From assembly GCA_017436765.1 (NCBI GenBank), contig JAFSCM010000026.1:1-41360 (forward strand): a DNA stretch of 41,360 bases, in the 5' to 3' direction. The number at the start of each line of letters is the position of its first letter. Within the stretch, counting starts at the first letter, position 1. Under the pieces are notes generated by a model that was given only the letters and a program-made list of their open reading frames with translations, did not search any database and had not been told where the DNA came from. The translations under genes and the position numbers were made by a program. Shown piece after piece: positions 7,938 through 15,738 of this stretch. This DNA is from Oscillospiraceae bacterium (GTDB taxonomy: Bacteria > Bacillota > Clostridia > Oscillospirales > Ruminococcaceae).

Positions 7938-8786
7938 CTACCAGGTGCTCTTCATCATCTGATAAAAGCTGTCATCCCGGTATTCTCCGCCGGCGGATAT
8001 GCTTTCTGCCGACGGTGCGGCGCCTTTTGCGCCTTCCTTTTCACTTTTCAGCATCTCCAGCTGCTGTTTTGTCTGTTCCAGCTCTGCAGAAAGCAGGGAT
8101 GCCTTGTAATCGCTGTATGCAAGGGCAAGACTGCCGCATTTTTTTGCCTGTTCAATCACACTGTCAGGTATGGTGGTCTGTCCGGGATTGTCCAGCAGAA
8201 AATCTCTCAGCTGGTCCTGCCAGCCTGCCCTGATATCCAGCTCTGCGGCCTGCTCCATAGCTGCTTCAACAGCTGCCATACTGTGCATGGCCTTTGCAAC
8301 AGCAGAGTGCGGGGCCTCATCAATGCTGCCGTACTCCTTTGTAAGCTGCTGCACAAGTGCGCTGCAGTTCATTTCGCTGATAATCTCATTCACGGTGGAA
8401 CCGGTCATCTTTGCAATGTTCTCCAGCGCTTTGAGGTGAATGTGGTTGCGGCTCTGGCCAAGCTGATGTTTCATCTGCTCAAATGCCACACCCTTCTGGG
8501 CGGCTGCCTTTGCCTCCTCCTTTGTCACCGTCACTTCCTGACCGTAAACCGTCAGGCTTATTTTTTCTTCCTCCCCTTCGGCGGTCACCTCCGGGCCGGA
8601 AGCGTTCTGTCCGTTGTGCACATCGTCGGACTCTCTTTCCTCAAATTCCTGCCAGTCGTTTCCCTGTGCACAATCAGCATTTTCTGAAGAAATCTGTTCT
8701 GCTTTTTCTTCGGCAAAATCTGTGTCTGCGCCGCCCTGTGCCATAACAGTTTCTTCTGTGTTTATAGAAATGGTGTTTTCTGTCAT
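7938..8786 (-). CDS. Phage capsid scaffold protein
   Basis: The 282-residue protein lies between portal and major capsid, the usual place of scaffolding proteins. Its first ~75 residues are highly acidic. Residues about 76-95 form a short beta/helix unit (ISLTVYGQEVTVTKEEAKAA) common in clostridial scaffold or GPO-like proteins. A long helical region with a heptad stretch near 225-250 follows, and the C-terminus ends in the short aromatic tail SFYQMMKSTW, of a type that contacts coat protein. It should guide procapsid assembly and then leave. AAAGGAT precedes the ATG. Confidence 0.75.
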   Translation of the reverse strand: MTENTISINTEETVMAQGGADTDFAEEKAEQISSENADCAQGNDWQEFEERESDDVHNGQNASGPEVTAEGEEEKISLTVYGQEVTVTKEEAKAAAQKGVAFEQMKHQLGQSRNHIHLKALENIAKMTGSTVNEIISEMNCSALVQQLTKEYGSIDEAPHSAVAKAMHSMAAVEAAMEQAAELDIRAGWQDQLRDFLLDNPGQTTIPDSVIEQAKKCGSLALAYSDYKASLLSAELEQTKQQLEMLKSEKEGAKGAAPSAESISAGGEYRDDSFYQMMKSTW

Positions 8787-8818
8787 AAATAAAAATCCTT
8801 TCTGCCCTGTGGGCTGTA

Positions 8819-8839
8819 TCTGCCCTTGTGTCAGGGCAG
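8819..8839. repeat. Short perfect hairpin in spacer before scaffold gene
   Basis: Complementary arms CTGCCCT and AGGGCAG enclose a 6-base loop in the spacer between the 65-residue Cys-rich gene and the scaffold gene. There is no T-run, so a terminator is unlikely; RNA processing or a translational effect is possible. Confidence 0.3.
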
Positions 8840-8858
8840 GGTAAGGGTGATTGACAGA

Positions 8859-9056
8859 CTAAACTTCTTCTTCAATCACCTTGCTGTTGTCCAGCATATT
8901 GATATATTTGTGCCACTTGATTTTCTGATATTCGCTGCAGTTTTTGTTGGTGCAGCCAAAGCTGAGCACCTGATAAGGCACATTGTTTTCCACAAAAATT
9001 CTGCTTTCCACAATGCCCAGCGGTCTGTCGGAACAGTTACACAGCTTCAATGTCAT
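8859..9056 (-). CDS. Small Cys-rich phage protein (possible zinc ribbon)
   Basis: A 65-residue protein encoded between portal and scaffold; its 5' end overlaps the 3' end of the portal gene by about 20 bases. It holds two cysteine pairs, CNC near residue 7 and CTNKNC near residue 36, with the spacing of a small zinc-binding fold. ATG 9056 is chosen because AAGGA sits five bases upstream; a GTG one codon earlier is the alternative. The function is unknown. Small zinc-ribbon proteins are common in this slot of clostridial phage head modules. Confidence 0.55.
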   Translation of the reverse strand: MTLKLCNCSDRPLGIVESRIFVENNVPYQVLSFGCTNKNCSEYQKIKWHKYINMLDNSKVIEEEV

Positions 9057-10512
9057 CACCTTCCTTTTTCACAGCTTCCTGCAGGGCAGCGGAATAAAGC
9101 TCCTCCTGCTGTCTGCGGATATCCTCGATAATTCTGTTTTTGTTGGGCAGTACTCTGCCCGGAAGATTTTCAAGATATACAAGGGCATCGCTGATAATTC
9201 CCTTGGTAAACAGGTTGTCCAGCGTCTGTATCTGGGCCGATTCGCTCCAGTATTCCGACTGGCCGATATCCACCGTCAGCCTTGTGTCATCGCCGAGACA
9301 GCGGTAGTCTGCATATACGCAGCTGCCCTCATAATCTGCCTTTCTTATGCCGTAATGGGCCTTCATAACATCGTACACAATGCGGATATAGTCCTCCACA
9401 AACTGATAAAGGGCATATTTCTGCAGCTCCAGCGGTGCCACGGCGGTTTTCTGCAGTGCCACAATGGCGCTGGTGTTTGTAGGGCTCACATTGCCCAGAG
9501 CGGCGTCGTTTGCGCCCATAAAATCCTTGGTGTAGGCGATAGTCTTTTCCACAATGGACATCAGCTGGCTTGCCATATCCTGTGCACGGAAGCTGGTTGC
9601 CACAGCATCATTGGGGTTGCCTATAACCCCCATCACCGCACCCGGAGATGAGTTCCACTTATCCAGCTTTGTCTTGTCGATAAACACCTTGGGAAAAGCA
9701 TTGTTCTTCTGATAAAGCAGTGCCATTGCCCACAGCTTGTTCACGGCAATCTGGTTGGGGATAATTGTCTCCACAGCACCCATACCGTGATAGCTGTCAC
9801 GGACATTTTCCCAGTTCATAAAAGCAACGGGATAAAGCTTCTGTCCGGAGTCTGTTTCCTCTGTCAGAATGTTGTGCTCCGTAGTCTGCACAAAGTGAAC
9901 CGTGCCGTTCTTTTTGTAAAAACGGATAAGCACCGTAACACAGCTTTCCTCTGTGCCGGAGGAGTATGACGCACCCTCATTGATGTCGGGGTACATCTGG
10001 CGGAATACATCCTCCGCAATATGTTTTACAAGAATTATGTAGGGCTGTTTTTCCACTTCGGGGCTTGTTCTGTCCCCGAAGATGATATTTGTATTTGTGA
10101 TAATCTCGCTGTCCGCCATTCTGCTTTCAGGGTCGTAGCGCACATAGATTGCACCGTCGCCGTCAATGGCGGTGTTTTTTATAATCTTTCTCAGCTTTGT
10201 GCGGAAACGGGAATTTTCATTCACCGCTTCAATCTCCTTCTCAACTATGTGCAGCAGCTGCTCGTTTTCGCCCTTGAGGCTTACTGCAACATCACTTACC
10301 ATAAGCACGCTGATAAGATAGTTCACAACCCTTTTCACAAAGTTCAGCACAGGTTTTTCAAGGTCAGGGGCGTTCAGCCCTTCCCACTGCCTGCCAAGAA
10401 AAAAGTTGTGGTGCTGTTTTGTCTTGTCAAAAAGATCCAGCTCATTTTTGTAGCGCAGATCCTTCTGATATTCCTGCCACACGCTGTGACAGGTTATTTT
10501 TTTCTCCTTCAT
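9037..10512 (-). CDS. Phage portal protein
   Basis: This 491-residue protein occupies the position between terminase and scaffold. The N-terminal region (HHNFFLGRQWEGLN, followed by KPVLNFVKRVVNYLISVL) and the helical segment ending in IQTLDNLFTKGIISDALVYLENLPG are typical of portal proteins of P22-like and related phages. The portal forms the dodecameric ring at one capsid vertex through which DNA is packaged and ejected. Its ATG overlaps the stop of the upstream 60-residue gene (ATGA), so translation is coupled. The length is normal and no frameshift is seen. Confidence 0.85.
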   Translation of the reverse strand: MKEKKITCHSVWQEYQKDLRYKNELDLFDKTKQHHNFFLGRQWEGLNAPDLEKPVLNFVKRVVNYLISVLMVSDVAVSLKGENEQLLHIVEKEIEAVNENSRFRTKLRKIIKNTAIDGDGAIYVRYDPESRMADSEIITNTNIIFGDRTSPEVEKQPYIILVKHIAEDVFRQMYPDINEGASYSSGTEESCVTVLIRFYKKNGTVHFVQTTEHNILTEETDSGQKLYPVAFMNWENVRDSYHGMGAVETIIPNQIAVNKLWAMALLYQKNNAFPKVFIDKTKLDKWNSSPGAVMGVIGNPNDAVATSFRAQDMASQLMSIVEKTIAYTKDFMGANDAALGNVSPTNTSAIVALQKTAVAPLELQKYALYQFVEDYIRIVYDVMKAHYGIRKADYEGSCVYADYRCLGDDTRLTVDIGQSEYWSESAQIQTLDNLFTKGIISDALVYLENLPGRVLPNKNRIIEDIRRQQEELYSAALQEAVKKEGDDIEAV

Positions 10513-10691
10513 CGTTTCACCCCGCTGTCGTTGCCATAGGCTATAAGCCTTTCATACTGTTTGTAAAGTTCCTTGTCTGTGTCCTTTTCGTTGCAGACAA
10601 TCTCGCTGTTTTCGTATCTTTCAAGGTACAGATACCTGTACCAGCAGATACCCACTGCAAGACCTGCTGCAAATCCCATAAAAAATACCAT
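10509..10691 (-). CDS. Small membrane protein in phage packaging region
   Basis: A 60-residue protein with one N-terminal hydrophobic segment (residues 2-20, with small-residue pattern GFAAGLAVGIC) followed by a charged cytoplasmic tail. A perfect AGGAGG site precedes the ATG, and the stop overlaps the portal start. No family was recognised. One transmembrane segment and a location between packaging genes leave its role open. Confidence 0.55.
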   Translation of the reverse strand: MVFFMGFAAGLAVGICWYRYLYLERYENSEIVCNEKDTDKELYKQYERLIAYGNDSGVKR

Positions 10692-10700
10692 ATCCGCCTC

Positions 10701-11333
10701 CTATAAGTTCAGCAGTCTCTGCAGATAACGGCTTTCCAGCTCACGCAGGTCGTCGTTGTATTTCTGTTCTATGCTGCCAAGAACGCCTGCATACCGCTGC
10801 TGTTCCTTTGCGCGGTTGTCCTCGTAGTTTAAGCGGCTGCGGTTTTTAAGGCTTTCAATCTCTCCGCCTGCGCCCCACAGCGCACTCTGCTGGGGAATAC
10901 CCTTTATGCCGTTCATATATGCTATGTAAAGCTGACGCATATTGTCGTCGGTTACAAGTTTTTCCTGCTGTTTCTGACGGTTGTAATTTTCGCCCAGATA
11001 CCGCATCTCCTCCGCCTTGCTGCTGTCCAGTGCCGCAATCTTTTCCTTTCGTTCCTTCTCTTTCTGCTTTGCCTCCAGCTCCGCCGCAGCCTTTGCCGCA
11101 GCCTCTGCTGCCGCTTTCTTTGCTGCTGTGTCCGCAGAAACGGTTTTCTTTGCCGCAGAATTTGCCTTTGTGCCTGTCTGGGCGGAAGCGCCGTTGTAAA
11201 CAGGCTTGGAAACAGGTGTGCTGTCGGTGGAGGTTGCGCGGTACGGTCCGCTGCCTGCCTGGGGCTCGTTGCCCACCTTGTAGCGCCATTTGGTGCCGTC
11301 ATTCAGAATGATGTAAGCATATTGCTGTGCCAA
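10701..11333 (-). CDS. Coiled-coil phage protein between terminase and portal
   Basis: A 210-residue protein. TTG at 11333 is chosen as start because AAGGAG lies seven bases upstream; this gives the N-terminus MAQQYAYIILNDGTKWRY. A Ser/Thr/Pro linker follows. Residues about 75-120 are an Ala/Lys/Glu-rich helix. The C-terminal half is a long predicted coiled coil with a central GIPQQSALWGAGGEIESL turn. Similar proteins sit between the large terminase and portal in clostridial short-tailed prophages; I infer a virion-internal or ejection role, but no enzymatic or named domain is visible. Confidence 0.55.
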   Translation of the reverse strand: MAQQYAYIILNDGTKWRYKVGNEPQAGSGPYRATSTDSTPVSKPVYNGASAQTGTKANSAAKKTVSADTAAKKAAAEAAAKAAAELEAKQKEKERKEKIAALDSSKAEEMRYLGENYNRQKQQEKLVTDDNMRQLYIAYMNGIKGIPQQSALWGAGGEIESLKNRSRLNYEDNRAKEQQRYAGVLGSIEQKYNDDLRELESRYLQRLLNL

Positions 11334-11346
11334 TTCAATTCTCCTT

Positions 11347-12660
11347 TCAGTAATCAATAAAATGTTCTATCTGTCTGTCATAGCTGTTTTCCTCGTCCTC
11401 TGCCGTGCGTGGCAGAGCAGGGGACGGTCTTCCCGAAACAAAATATCTTATTGCATCGGGTGCGTGGGTGATTTCGTGGGGGTGTACCGCCACATCGTTG
11501 GGGTTTGTTCTGTCAAAGGTCAGTGCGGGCAGGGTGCGTATCAGGTTGGTGCAGTTTTCAAAAATCACCATATTGGCGGTTATGTTTCCCACTTCATCTT
11601 TATAGGGGGTAAGCCATTCCTTAAGGTTGTACCAGCCCTGAACACGGCTGTTTTCGCTTTTTGCCAGCAGTATTCCGTGTTCCGCAAAAATTTCCGCAAC
11701 GCTTTTGCCTGTATCCTGACGGCGGCTGTACAGATCCGGAGGGGCGTAGTAAACGCTTATGTCCTTTTCTCCTGCGGCGATAATCTCCTTTGCCGCAGCG
11801 GAGATTATAAGGTTTGGCTTGTAAATCTCCCTGTACACATAAGCTTTCCCCTGTGTGTCCACGGCGATAAAATATCCTGCAAACATATCCAGCCCGTAGT
11901 CCATTGTGAAGTACCGTTTCCAGTGTTTCGGTATGGAAAAAGGCCTTACCACATGGATGCTGCGGCGGAACTCGGAAAAATACTGTCCGTCAAAAATATC
12001 CCAGTCGCCGTAAAGCAGGGCACGGCGGTCCTTTTCTCCCAGACGGTTCAGACGGTTTATATATCCTTTGTCGTTTTTCATCAGAAAGCTGTTGTCGCTG
12101 ACCTTTGCGGGAATAAACTGTCTTGTGCCGTTTTCATCGCTGAAAATGCCGTTGCAGCAGCGGTCTATAAACCTTTCCTTTACCCAGCTGTGCCCCACAC
12201 CGCCGGGATTGGTGCTGCTTTTTATCTGTTTGGGATAGCTGTTTGTGCCGCGCAGACGGCTCATCAGATATATGTACATATCCTCGGTAAAATGGGTAAG
12301 CTCATCAAAACGGATAATGTCGTACTCTGCCGACTGATATTTGTACACATCGTTTTCCCTGTCACAGTAGCCGAAGTCGATAATGCTGCCGTTGGAGAAT
12401 GTGCCTGTATGTTTTGCCGCGTTGTATCTGTATATGCTGCCGTCAAACAGTCCAAGACAAACGCGGATAAGGCTCTTTTCCAGCTCGGGCAGGGTACGGC
12501 GCAGTATCAGCTGTTTGGAGCGGGGATACTTCATGGCATACAGAAAGGCATCTATCAGCTGGCCGTAGCTTTTTCCGCCTCCCGCCGCACCGCCGAACAG
12601 AACCTCGTCCGCCGTGCTGTTGATAAATTCCTGCTGTTTTTTTGTTATCTCAATCTTTAT
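11347..12660 (-). CDS. Phage terminase large subunit, probable ATA start
   Basis: The DNA-packaging motor protein, about 437 residues. The ATPase half has Walker A FGGAAGGGKS (residues 22-31) and Walker B IIRFDE (Asp119-Glu120). The nuclease half has the first catalytic aspartate in MDYG (Asp254) and the C-terminal HAPDAIRYF signature. The first ATG in frame (12534) lies after Walker A, so it cannot be the true start. Upstream, the frame closes at TGA 12669-12667 and contains no ATG, GTG or TTG before Walker A. The ATA at 12660 is preceded by AGGTGA at six bases and gives the usual N-terminus KIEITKKQQEF. Either ATA initiates, or an ATG to ATA change has crippled the gene. Confidence 0.85.
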   Translation of the reverse strand: MKIEITKKQQEFINSTADEVLFGGAAGGGKSYGQLIDAFLYAMKYPRSKQLILRRTLPELEKSLIRVCLGLFDGSIYRYNAAKHTGTFSNGSIIDFGYCDRENDVYKYQSAEYDIIRFDELTHFTEDMYIYLMSRLRGTNSYPKQIKSSTNPGGVGHSWVKERFIDRCCNGIFSDENGTRQFIPAKVSDNSFLMKNDKGYINRLNRLGEKDRRALLYGDWDIFDGQYFSEFRRSIHVVRPFSIPKHWKRYFTMDYGLDMFAGYFIAVDTQGKAYVYREIYKPNLIISAAAKEIIAAGEKDISVYYAPPDLYSRRQDTGKSVAEIFAEHGILLAKSENSRVQGWYNLKEWLTPYKDEVGNITANMVIFENCTNLIRTLPALTFDRTNPNDVAVHPHEITHAPDAIRYFVSGRPSPALPRTAEDEENSYDRQIEHFIDY

Positions 12661-12672
12661 ATCCGCTCACCT

Positions 12673-12933
12673 CTAATCCACAACCCTGATTTCCACATTG
12701 AAGCCTGTTTCGCTGTCCATATCCTTTGTGGCGGCAGTTATTGCCTCAAAGGCGTTTTTGTCGCCCTTTATGGCTTTTGCCACCTGGGCATAGGCGATGG
12801 CCTGACCTGCCGTCATCCTGTCTGTGTTCACATCCAGAACCTGACTTATCTCCTCCTTTACGCTGTCCGTCACCCTTGTGGCCAGCGCTTTGTTAAGGTT
12901 TGTGCAGATATCCTTTTTCTGTCTGGGGCTCAT
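12673..12933 (-). CDS. Probable phage terminase small subunit
   Basis: An 86-residue helical protein directly upstream of the large terminase; its stop overlaps the large-subunit ribosome binding site. The C-terminal part (VAKAIKGDKNAFEAITAATKD) fits a short small-terminase or packaging-regulator protein of the type that recognises the packaging site. ATG 12933 has an AAAGGAGG site. A GTG at 12978, in frame 15 codons upstream, has an equally good AAAGGAGG site, so two forms may be made. The assignment rests on gene order and size. Confidence 0.6.
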   Translation of the reverse strand: MSPRQKKDICTNLNKALATRVTDSVKEEISQVLDVNTDRMTAGQAIAYAQVAKAIKGDKNAFEAITAATKDMDSETGFNVEIRVVD

Positions 12934-12965
12934 CTTTACCTCCTTTCCCGAACAACAGTTTTTAT

Positions 12966-12979
12966 GGTGCCGCGGCACC
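12966..12979. repeat. 14-bp perfect GC palindrome at upstream start of small terminase
   Basis: GGTGCCGCGGCACC is a perfect palindrome covering the alternative GTG start of the small terminase gene. It could be a packaging or regulatory site, or could occlude the upstream start when transcribed. Confidence 0.35.
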
Positions 12980-13252
12980 TTACGCCTCCTTTCCTTTTTT
13001 CTGATACTATGCTAACACGGTAAATGTTGCCTGATGTTGCGGCTTTGTTGCGGCAGTTATGTGTGGCTTTCGGCTTAAGTTCTGCGGCACAGAGCAGGGG
13101 ATAATTCCGATTTTGGGACAAAAAAATTCCCATTGTTTACAAATGGGAAATATACTGTCTGTCTTTGTACTTTAAAAATATATAAATATGTAGTAAAATA
13201 ATAAGATAATGAAAATAATATTTAATTAATATACAGAAAAGAGGCAGCAACT
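12980..13252. other. Prophage-host boundary region
   Basis: No convincing gene is seen here. The left half is moderate in GC and faces the terminase genes; the right half (13150-13245) is very AT-rich and probably carries promoters for the rightward HD-domain gene and perhaps a leftward promoter. The junction between prophage late operon and host DNA must lie in or near this stretch. I found no tRNA gene and no obvious attachment-site repeat. Confidence 0.4.
13120..13149 (-). terminator. Rho-independent terminator facing the terminase operon
   Basis: Arms TTCCCATT (13127-13134) and AATGGGAA (13142-13149) form an 8-base stem with a 7-base loop; on the minus strand seven T residues follow directly. 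It would stop leftward transcription before the phage late genes. It may insulate the prophage or be the target of late antitermination. Confidence 0.6.
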
Positions 13253-13816
13253 ATGCTTACACCGGAAAAATCAAAAGAACTTATATCCCGAACCACATCC
13301 GAACCTCACCTTATCGTTCACGCAACAGCAGTTATGGCCGCAATGGGCGCCATGGCAGAACATTTCGGCGAAGATGTGCAGCACTGGCAGGCTGTGGGAT
13401 ATCTACACGACTATGACTATGAACAGTACCCGGACCAGCATCTTCAGCACACTGCAGAGCCACTCAGGGCAGAAGGTGCAACAGAGGAAGAAATCCGTGC
13501 AATATTAAGCCACGGCTACGGTCACTGCACCGATGTTGAGCCTGTAACAAATATGGAAAAAAGCCTTTACACAGTGGACGAGCTTACAGGCATCATCCAC
13601 GCCGCAGCCCGTATGAGACCGCTGGGAATCACAGACCTGGAGGTTTCCAGCTTTATGAAAAAGTTCAAGGACAAAAAATTTGCCGCAAAATGTGACAGGG
13701 AACTTATCAGAAACGGCTGTGCCCTGCTGGGTATGGAGGTAAAGGAAGTTGCCGATATCTGCATAAAAGGTATGAAACCTTTTGCCGAAGAACTTGGCAT
13801 AGGACCTAAAGAATAG
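13253..13816 (+). CDS. HD-domain protein
   Basis: This 187-residue cytoplasmic protein carries the HD superfamily metal-binding pattern: His23, the HD pair His52-Asp53 in YLHDYDYEQ, further histidines at 63 and 66, and ILSHGYGHC. HD proteins are metal-dependent phosphohydrolases, often acting on nucleotides; this short form without partner domains is usually annotated only as an HD-domain hydrolase. It is the first host gene to the right of the prophage. GAGG before the ATG supports the start. Substrate unknown. Confidence 0.8.
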   Translation: MLTPEKSKELISRTTSEPHLIVHATAVMAAMGAMAEHFGEDVQHWQAVGYLHDYDYEQYPDQHLQHTAEPLRAEGATEEEIRAILSHGYGHCTDVEPVTNMEKSLYTVDELTGIIHAAARMRPLGITDLEVSSFMKKFKDKKFAAKCDRELIRNGCALLGMEVKEVADICIKGMKPFAEELGIGPKE

Positions 13817-13855
13817 TTTTGCATACTGTCTGAGGGTTCTGTGTACAGAGCGGCA

Positions 13856-13935
13856 GTGATATTTCCAAGGGTTCGGGAGTGGAACTCCCGAATATCAATC
13901 AGCGCCACTTTTGGTACTTTTGGTGTCAAAAGTAC
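13856..13935 (+). repeat. Dispersed hairpin repeat, copy A (short form)
   Basis: An 80-base intergenic element after the HD gene. Hairpin 1 has arms TTCGGGAGT and ACTCCCGAA around GGA. After the sequence CAATCAGCG (13896-13904), hairpin 2 has arms GTACTTTTG and CAAAAGTAC around GTGT. The same element recurs at 18325 and 21904 with a GC-rich insert. Two further small hairpins (arms ACGAAC/GTTCGT and ACAGAC/GTCTGT) follow before 14000. There is no T-run after hairpin 2. Confidence 0.85.
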
Positions 13936-14023
13936 ATAAGCAGACGAACGCAGTTCGTTGCATTAGTCCACAGACGGCAGTCTGTGCAAGAAACAAACTA
14001 TCAGTTTTTCAAGGAATAAAACT

Positions 14024-15574
14024 ATGAACAACAAAAGCATAGCTTCCCGTTTTTTTACATCCATAAGTGTGCTGATAATGGTCAGCATCAGCCTGCTGGG
14101 TGCTACATTTATGGCCTTTGCAAACAGGTATTTTGAAACCGACCGTCTCAACATACTTAATCTCTGCGTTGAAAGTGTAGAGGACAATATCGGTGCAAAC
14201 TACGACGGCAACATCGGCAACATCAAGGATGTTGAGCCGATGACCGAAAACTTAAAGCTCATCAGTGACACCACCCAGTCCACCGTTATGATTGCCGACC
14301 TTTACGGCAAGGTGGTAACCTGCACCGACAACGACAACTGCACAACGGAAATTCCGCAGGAGGCCATAGTCCTTGCCGCCTCTGCAGAGGGTGCAGTAAG
14401 GGTAAGCGATACCTTTACAAGACATTTCCAGAACGAATACTACGCTGTAGGCAAAGCTGTCCGCGACAGCGTGGGCAATGTGACAGGCTACATCTTTGTT
14501 GCCTCCTCCATCGGCACAATCCGCATCTTCACAAACGCCCTGCTCAGTATGTTCCTTGTCAGTGCCTGTGTTATGATTCTGGTTTCCAGCATCGTTTCCC
14601 TTGCGGTTACAGGACGTCTTGTAATGCCGCTGCGCAACATTTCCGATGCGGCAAAACGCTTCAGTCAGGGGGACCTTTCTGCCCGTGCAACTGTGGAAGG
14701 GGACGACGAAATTGCGCATCTTGCCGCAACCTTCAACAATATGGCAACCTTTGCGGAAAACAACGAAACCAGCCGTTCCAACTTTGTTGCCAACATCGCC
14801 CACGAACTGCGCACACCTATGACCAGTATCAAAGGCTTTGTGGACGGCATAATCGACGGCACAATTCCACCTGAAAAACAGGGGGACTACCTTGCCATCG
14901 TCAGCACCGAGATAGGCCGTCTGGCCCGTCTCACCAACAGCATGCTGGATATGTCCAAGCTGGAAAGCGGCGAATTTATAATGAATGTGGCAAACTACAA
15001 TATATGGGACACAATATCCGCCGTTGCCTTTGCCTTTGAAAGCCGCATAGAAAACGCACAGATACAGGTGCGCGGTTTTGAGCCTAACCGTACCCGCGTT
15101 GCGGCAGACCAGGATATTATCCATCAGGTTGTGTATAATATAGTGGACAACGCCCTCAAGTTTACCCCCCACGGCGGATATATCGCCTTCAGTGTAACAG
15201 AGGACAAGCAGACAAATATGGTAACGGTAAAGGTGCGCAATTCAGGTGCAGGCATACCAAAGGAAGACCTGCCGTATCTCTTTGACCGCTTCTACAAGGC
15301 AGATGCCAGCCGTTCTGTACACACAAAGGGCGCAGGCATAGGTCTGTATATTGCAAAAACGCTGGTAAACCGTTCAGGCGGCGATATCCATGTTGAATCT
15401 GAACTGGGCGAATATACCGAATTTATCTTTACCGTTCCCGGTGCAGTAAACGAAAAGGCTGCGCCAAAGGGCAAAAACAGCGACAAGAACGGCAAGGAAA
15501 AGGCGGAAAAACAGCCAAAACAGCCGAAACAGCCAAAAGCCAAAGGGGTGCATCTCAAACATCACAAAAAATAA
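14024..15574 (+). CDS. Membrane sensor histidine kinase
   Basis: A 516-residue two-component sensor kinase. TM1 is about residues 12-34, then an extracytoplasmic sensor of ~130 residues, TM2 about 168-196 and a HAMP domain to ~248. The HisKA domain has the H-box NIAHELRTP with phosphoacceptor His260. The catalytic ATPase domain has the N-box YNIVDNALKF (371-380), G1 NSGAGIP, F-box LFDRFY and G2 GAGIGL. The tail after ~475 is Lys/Pro-rich and unusual, with a KQP repeat. No response regulator lies next to it, so it is an orphan kinase here. The next gene is an HtrA protease, which hints at envelope stress sensing; this is inference. Confidence 0.93.
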   Translation: MNNKSIASRFFTSISVLIMVSISLLGATFMAFANRYFETDRLNILNLCVESVEDNIGANYDGNIGNIKDVEPMTENLKLISDTTQSTVMIADLYGKVVTCTDNDNCTTEIPQEAIVLAASAEGAVRVSDTFTRHFQNEYYAVGKAVRDSVGNVTGYIFVASSIGTIRIFTNALLSMFLVSACVMILVSSIVSLAVTGRLVMPLRNISDAAKRFSQGDLSARATVEGDDEIAHLAATFNNMATFAENNETSRSNFVANIAHELRTPMTSIKGFVDGIIDGTIPPEKQGDYLAIVSTEIGRLARLTNSMLDMSKLESGEFIMNVANYNIWDTISAVAFAFESRIENAQIQVRGFEPNRTRVAADQDIIHQVVYNIVDNALKFTPHGGYIAFSVTEDKQTNMVTVKVRNSGAGIPKEDLPYLFDRFYKADASRSVHTKGAGIGLYIAKTLVNRSGGDIHVESELGEYTEFIFTVPGAVNEKAAPKGKNSDKNGKEKAEKQPKQPKQPKAKGVHLKHHKK

Positions 15575-15655
15575 CTTTGCGGATTAAAAAACGGATGTTC
15601 CCGCATCTTTATGCATATATTGGTGTTAAAAGTGAAATAAATGCGAAAATGCAGG

Positions 15656-15677
15656 TTGTGACAAATAATTTTCACAA
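15656..15677. promoter_or_regulatory. Possible operator upstream of htrA
   Basis: Inverted repeat arms TTGTGA and TCACAA are separated by ten AT-rich bases, about 60 bases before the htrA start. It could be a regulator binding site. The spacing does not match a CRP/FNR site, and no regulator was identified. Confidence 0.3.
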
Positions 15678-15738
15678 TTTGAAATTAATATAGAACCGAA
15701 AAGAAAAGCATATAATCTTTTCCAAGGAGAAACAGCTT

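Noticed and set aside
11362..13023. 553-codon plus-strand frame across the terminase genes
   Set aside because: It overlaps the terminase large subunit, which has all family motifs; no ribosome binding site and shadow-type composition.
12936..13133. 65-codon minus-strand frame at the prophage-host junction
   Set aside because: It overlaps the small terminase leader and the terminator region without a ribosome binding site; no recognisable protein features.
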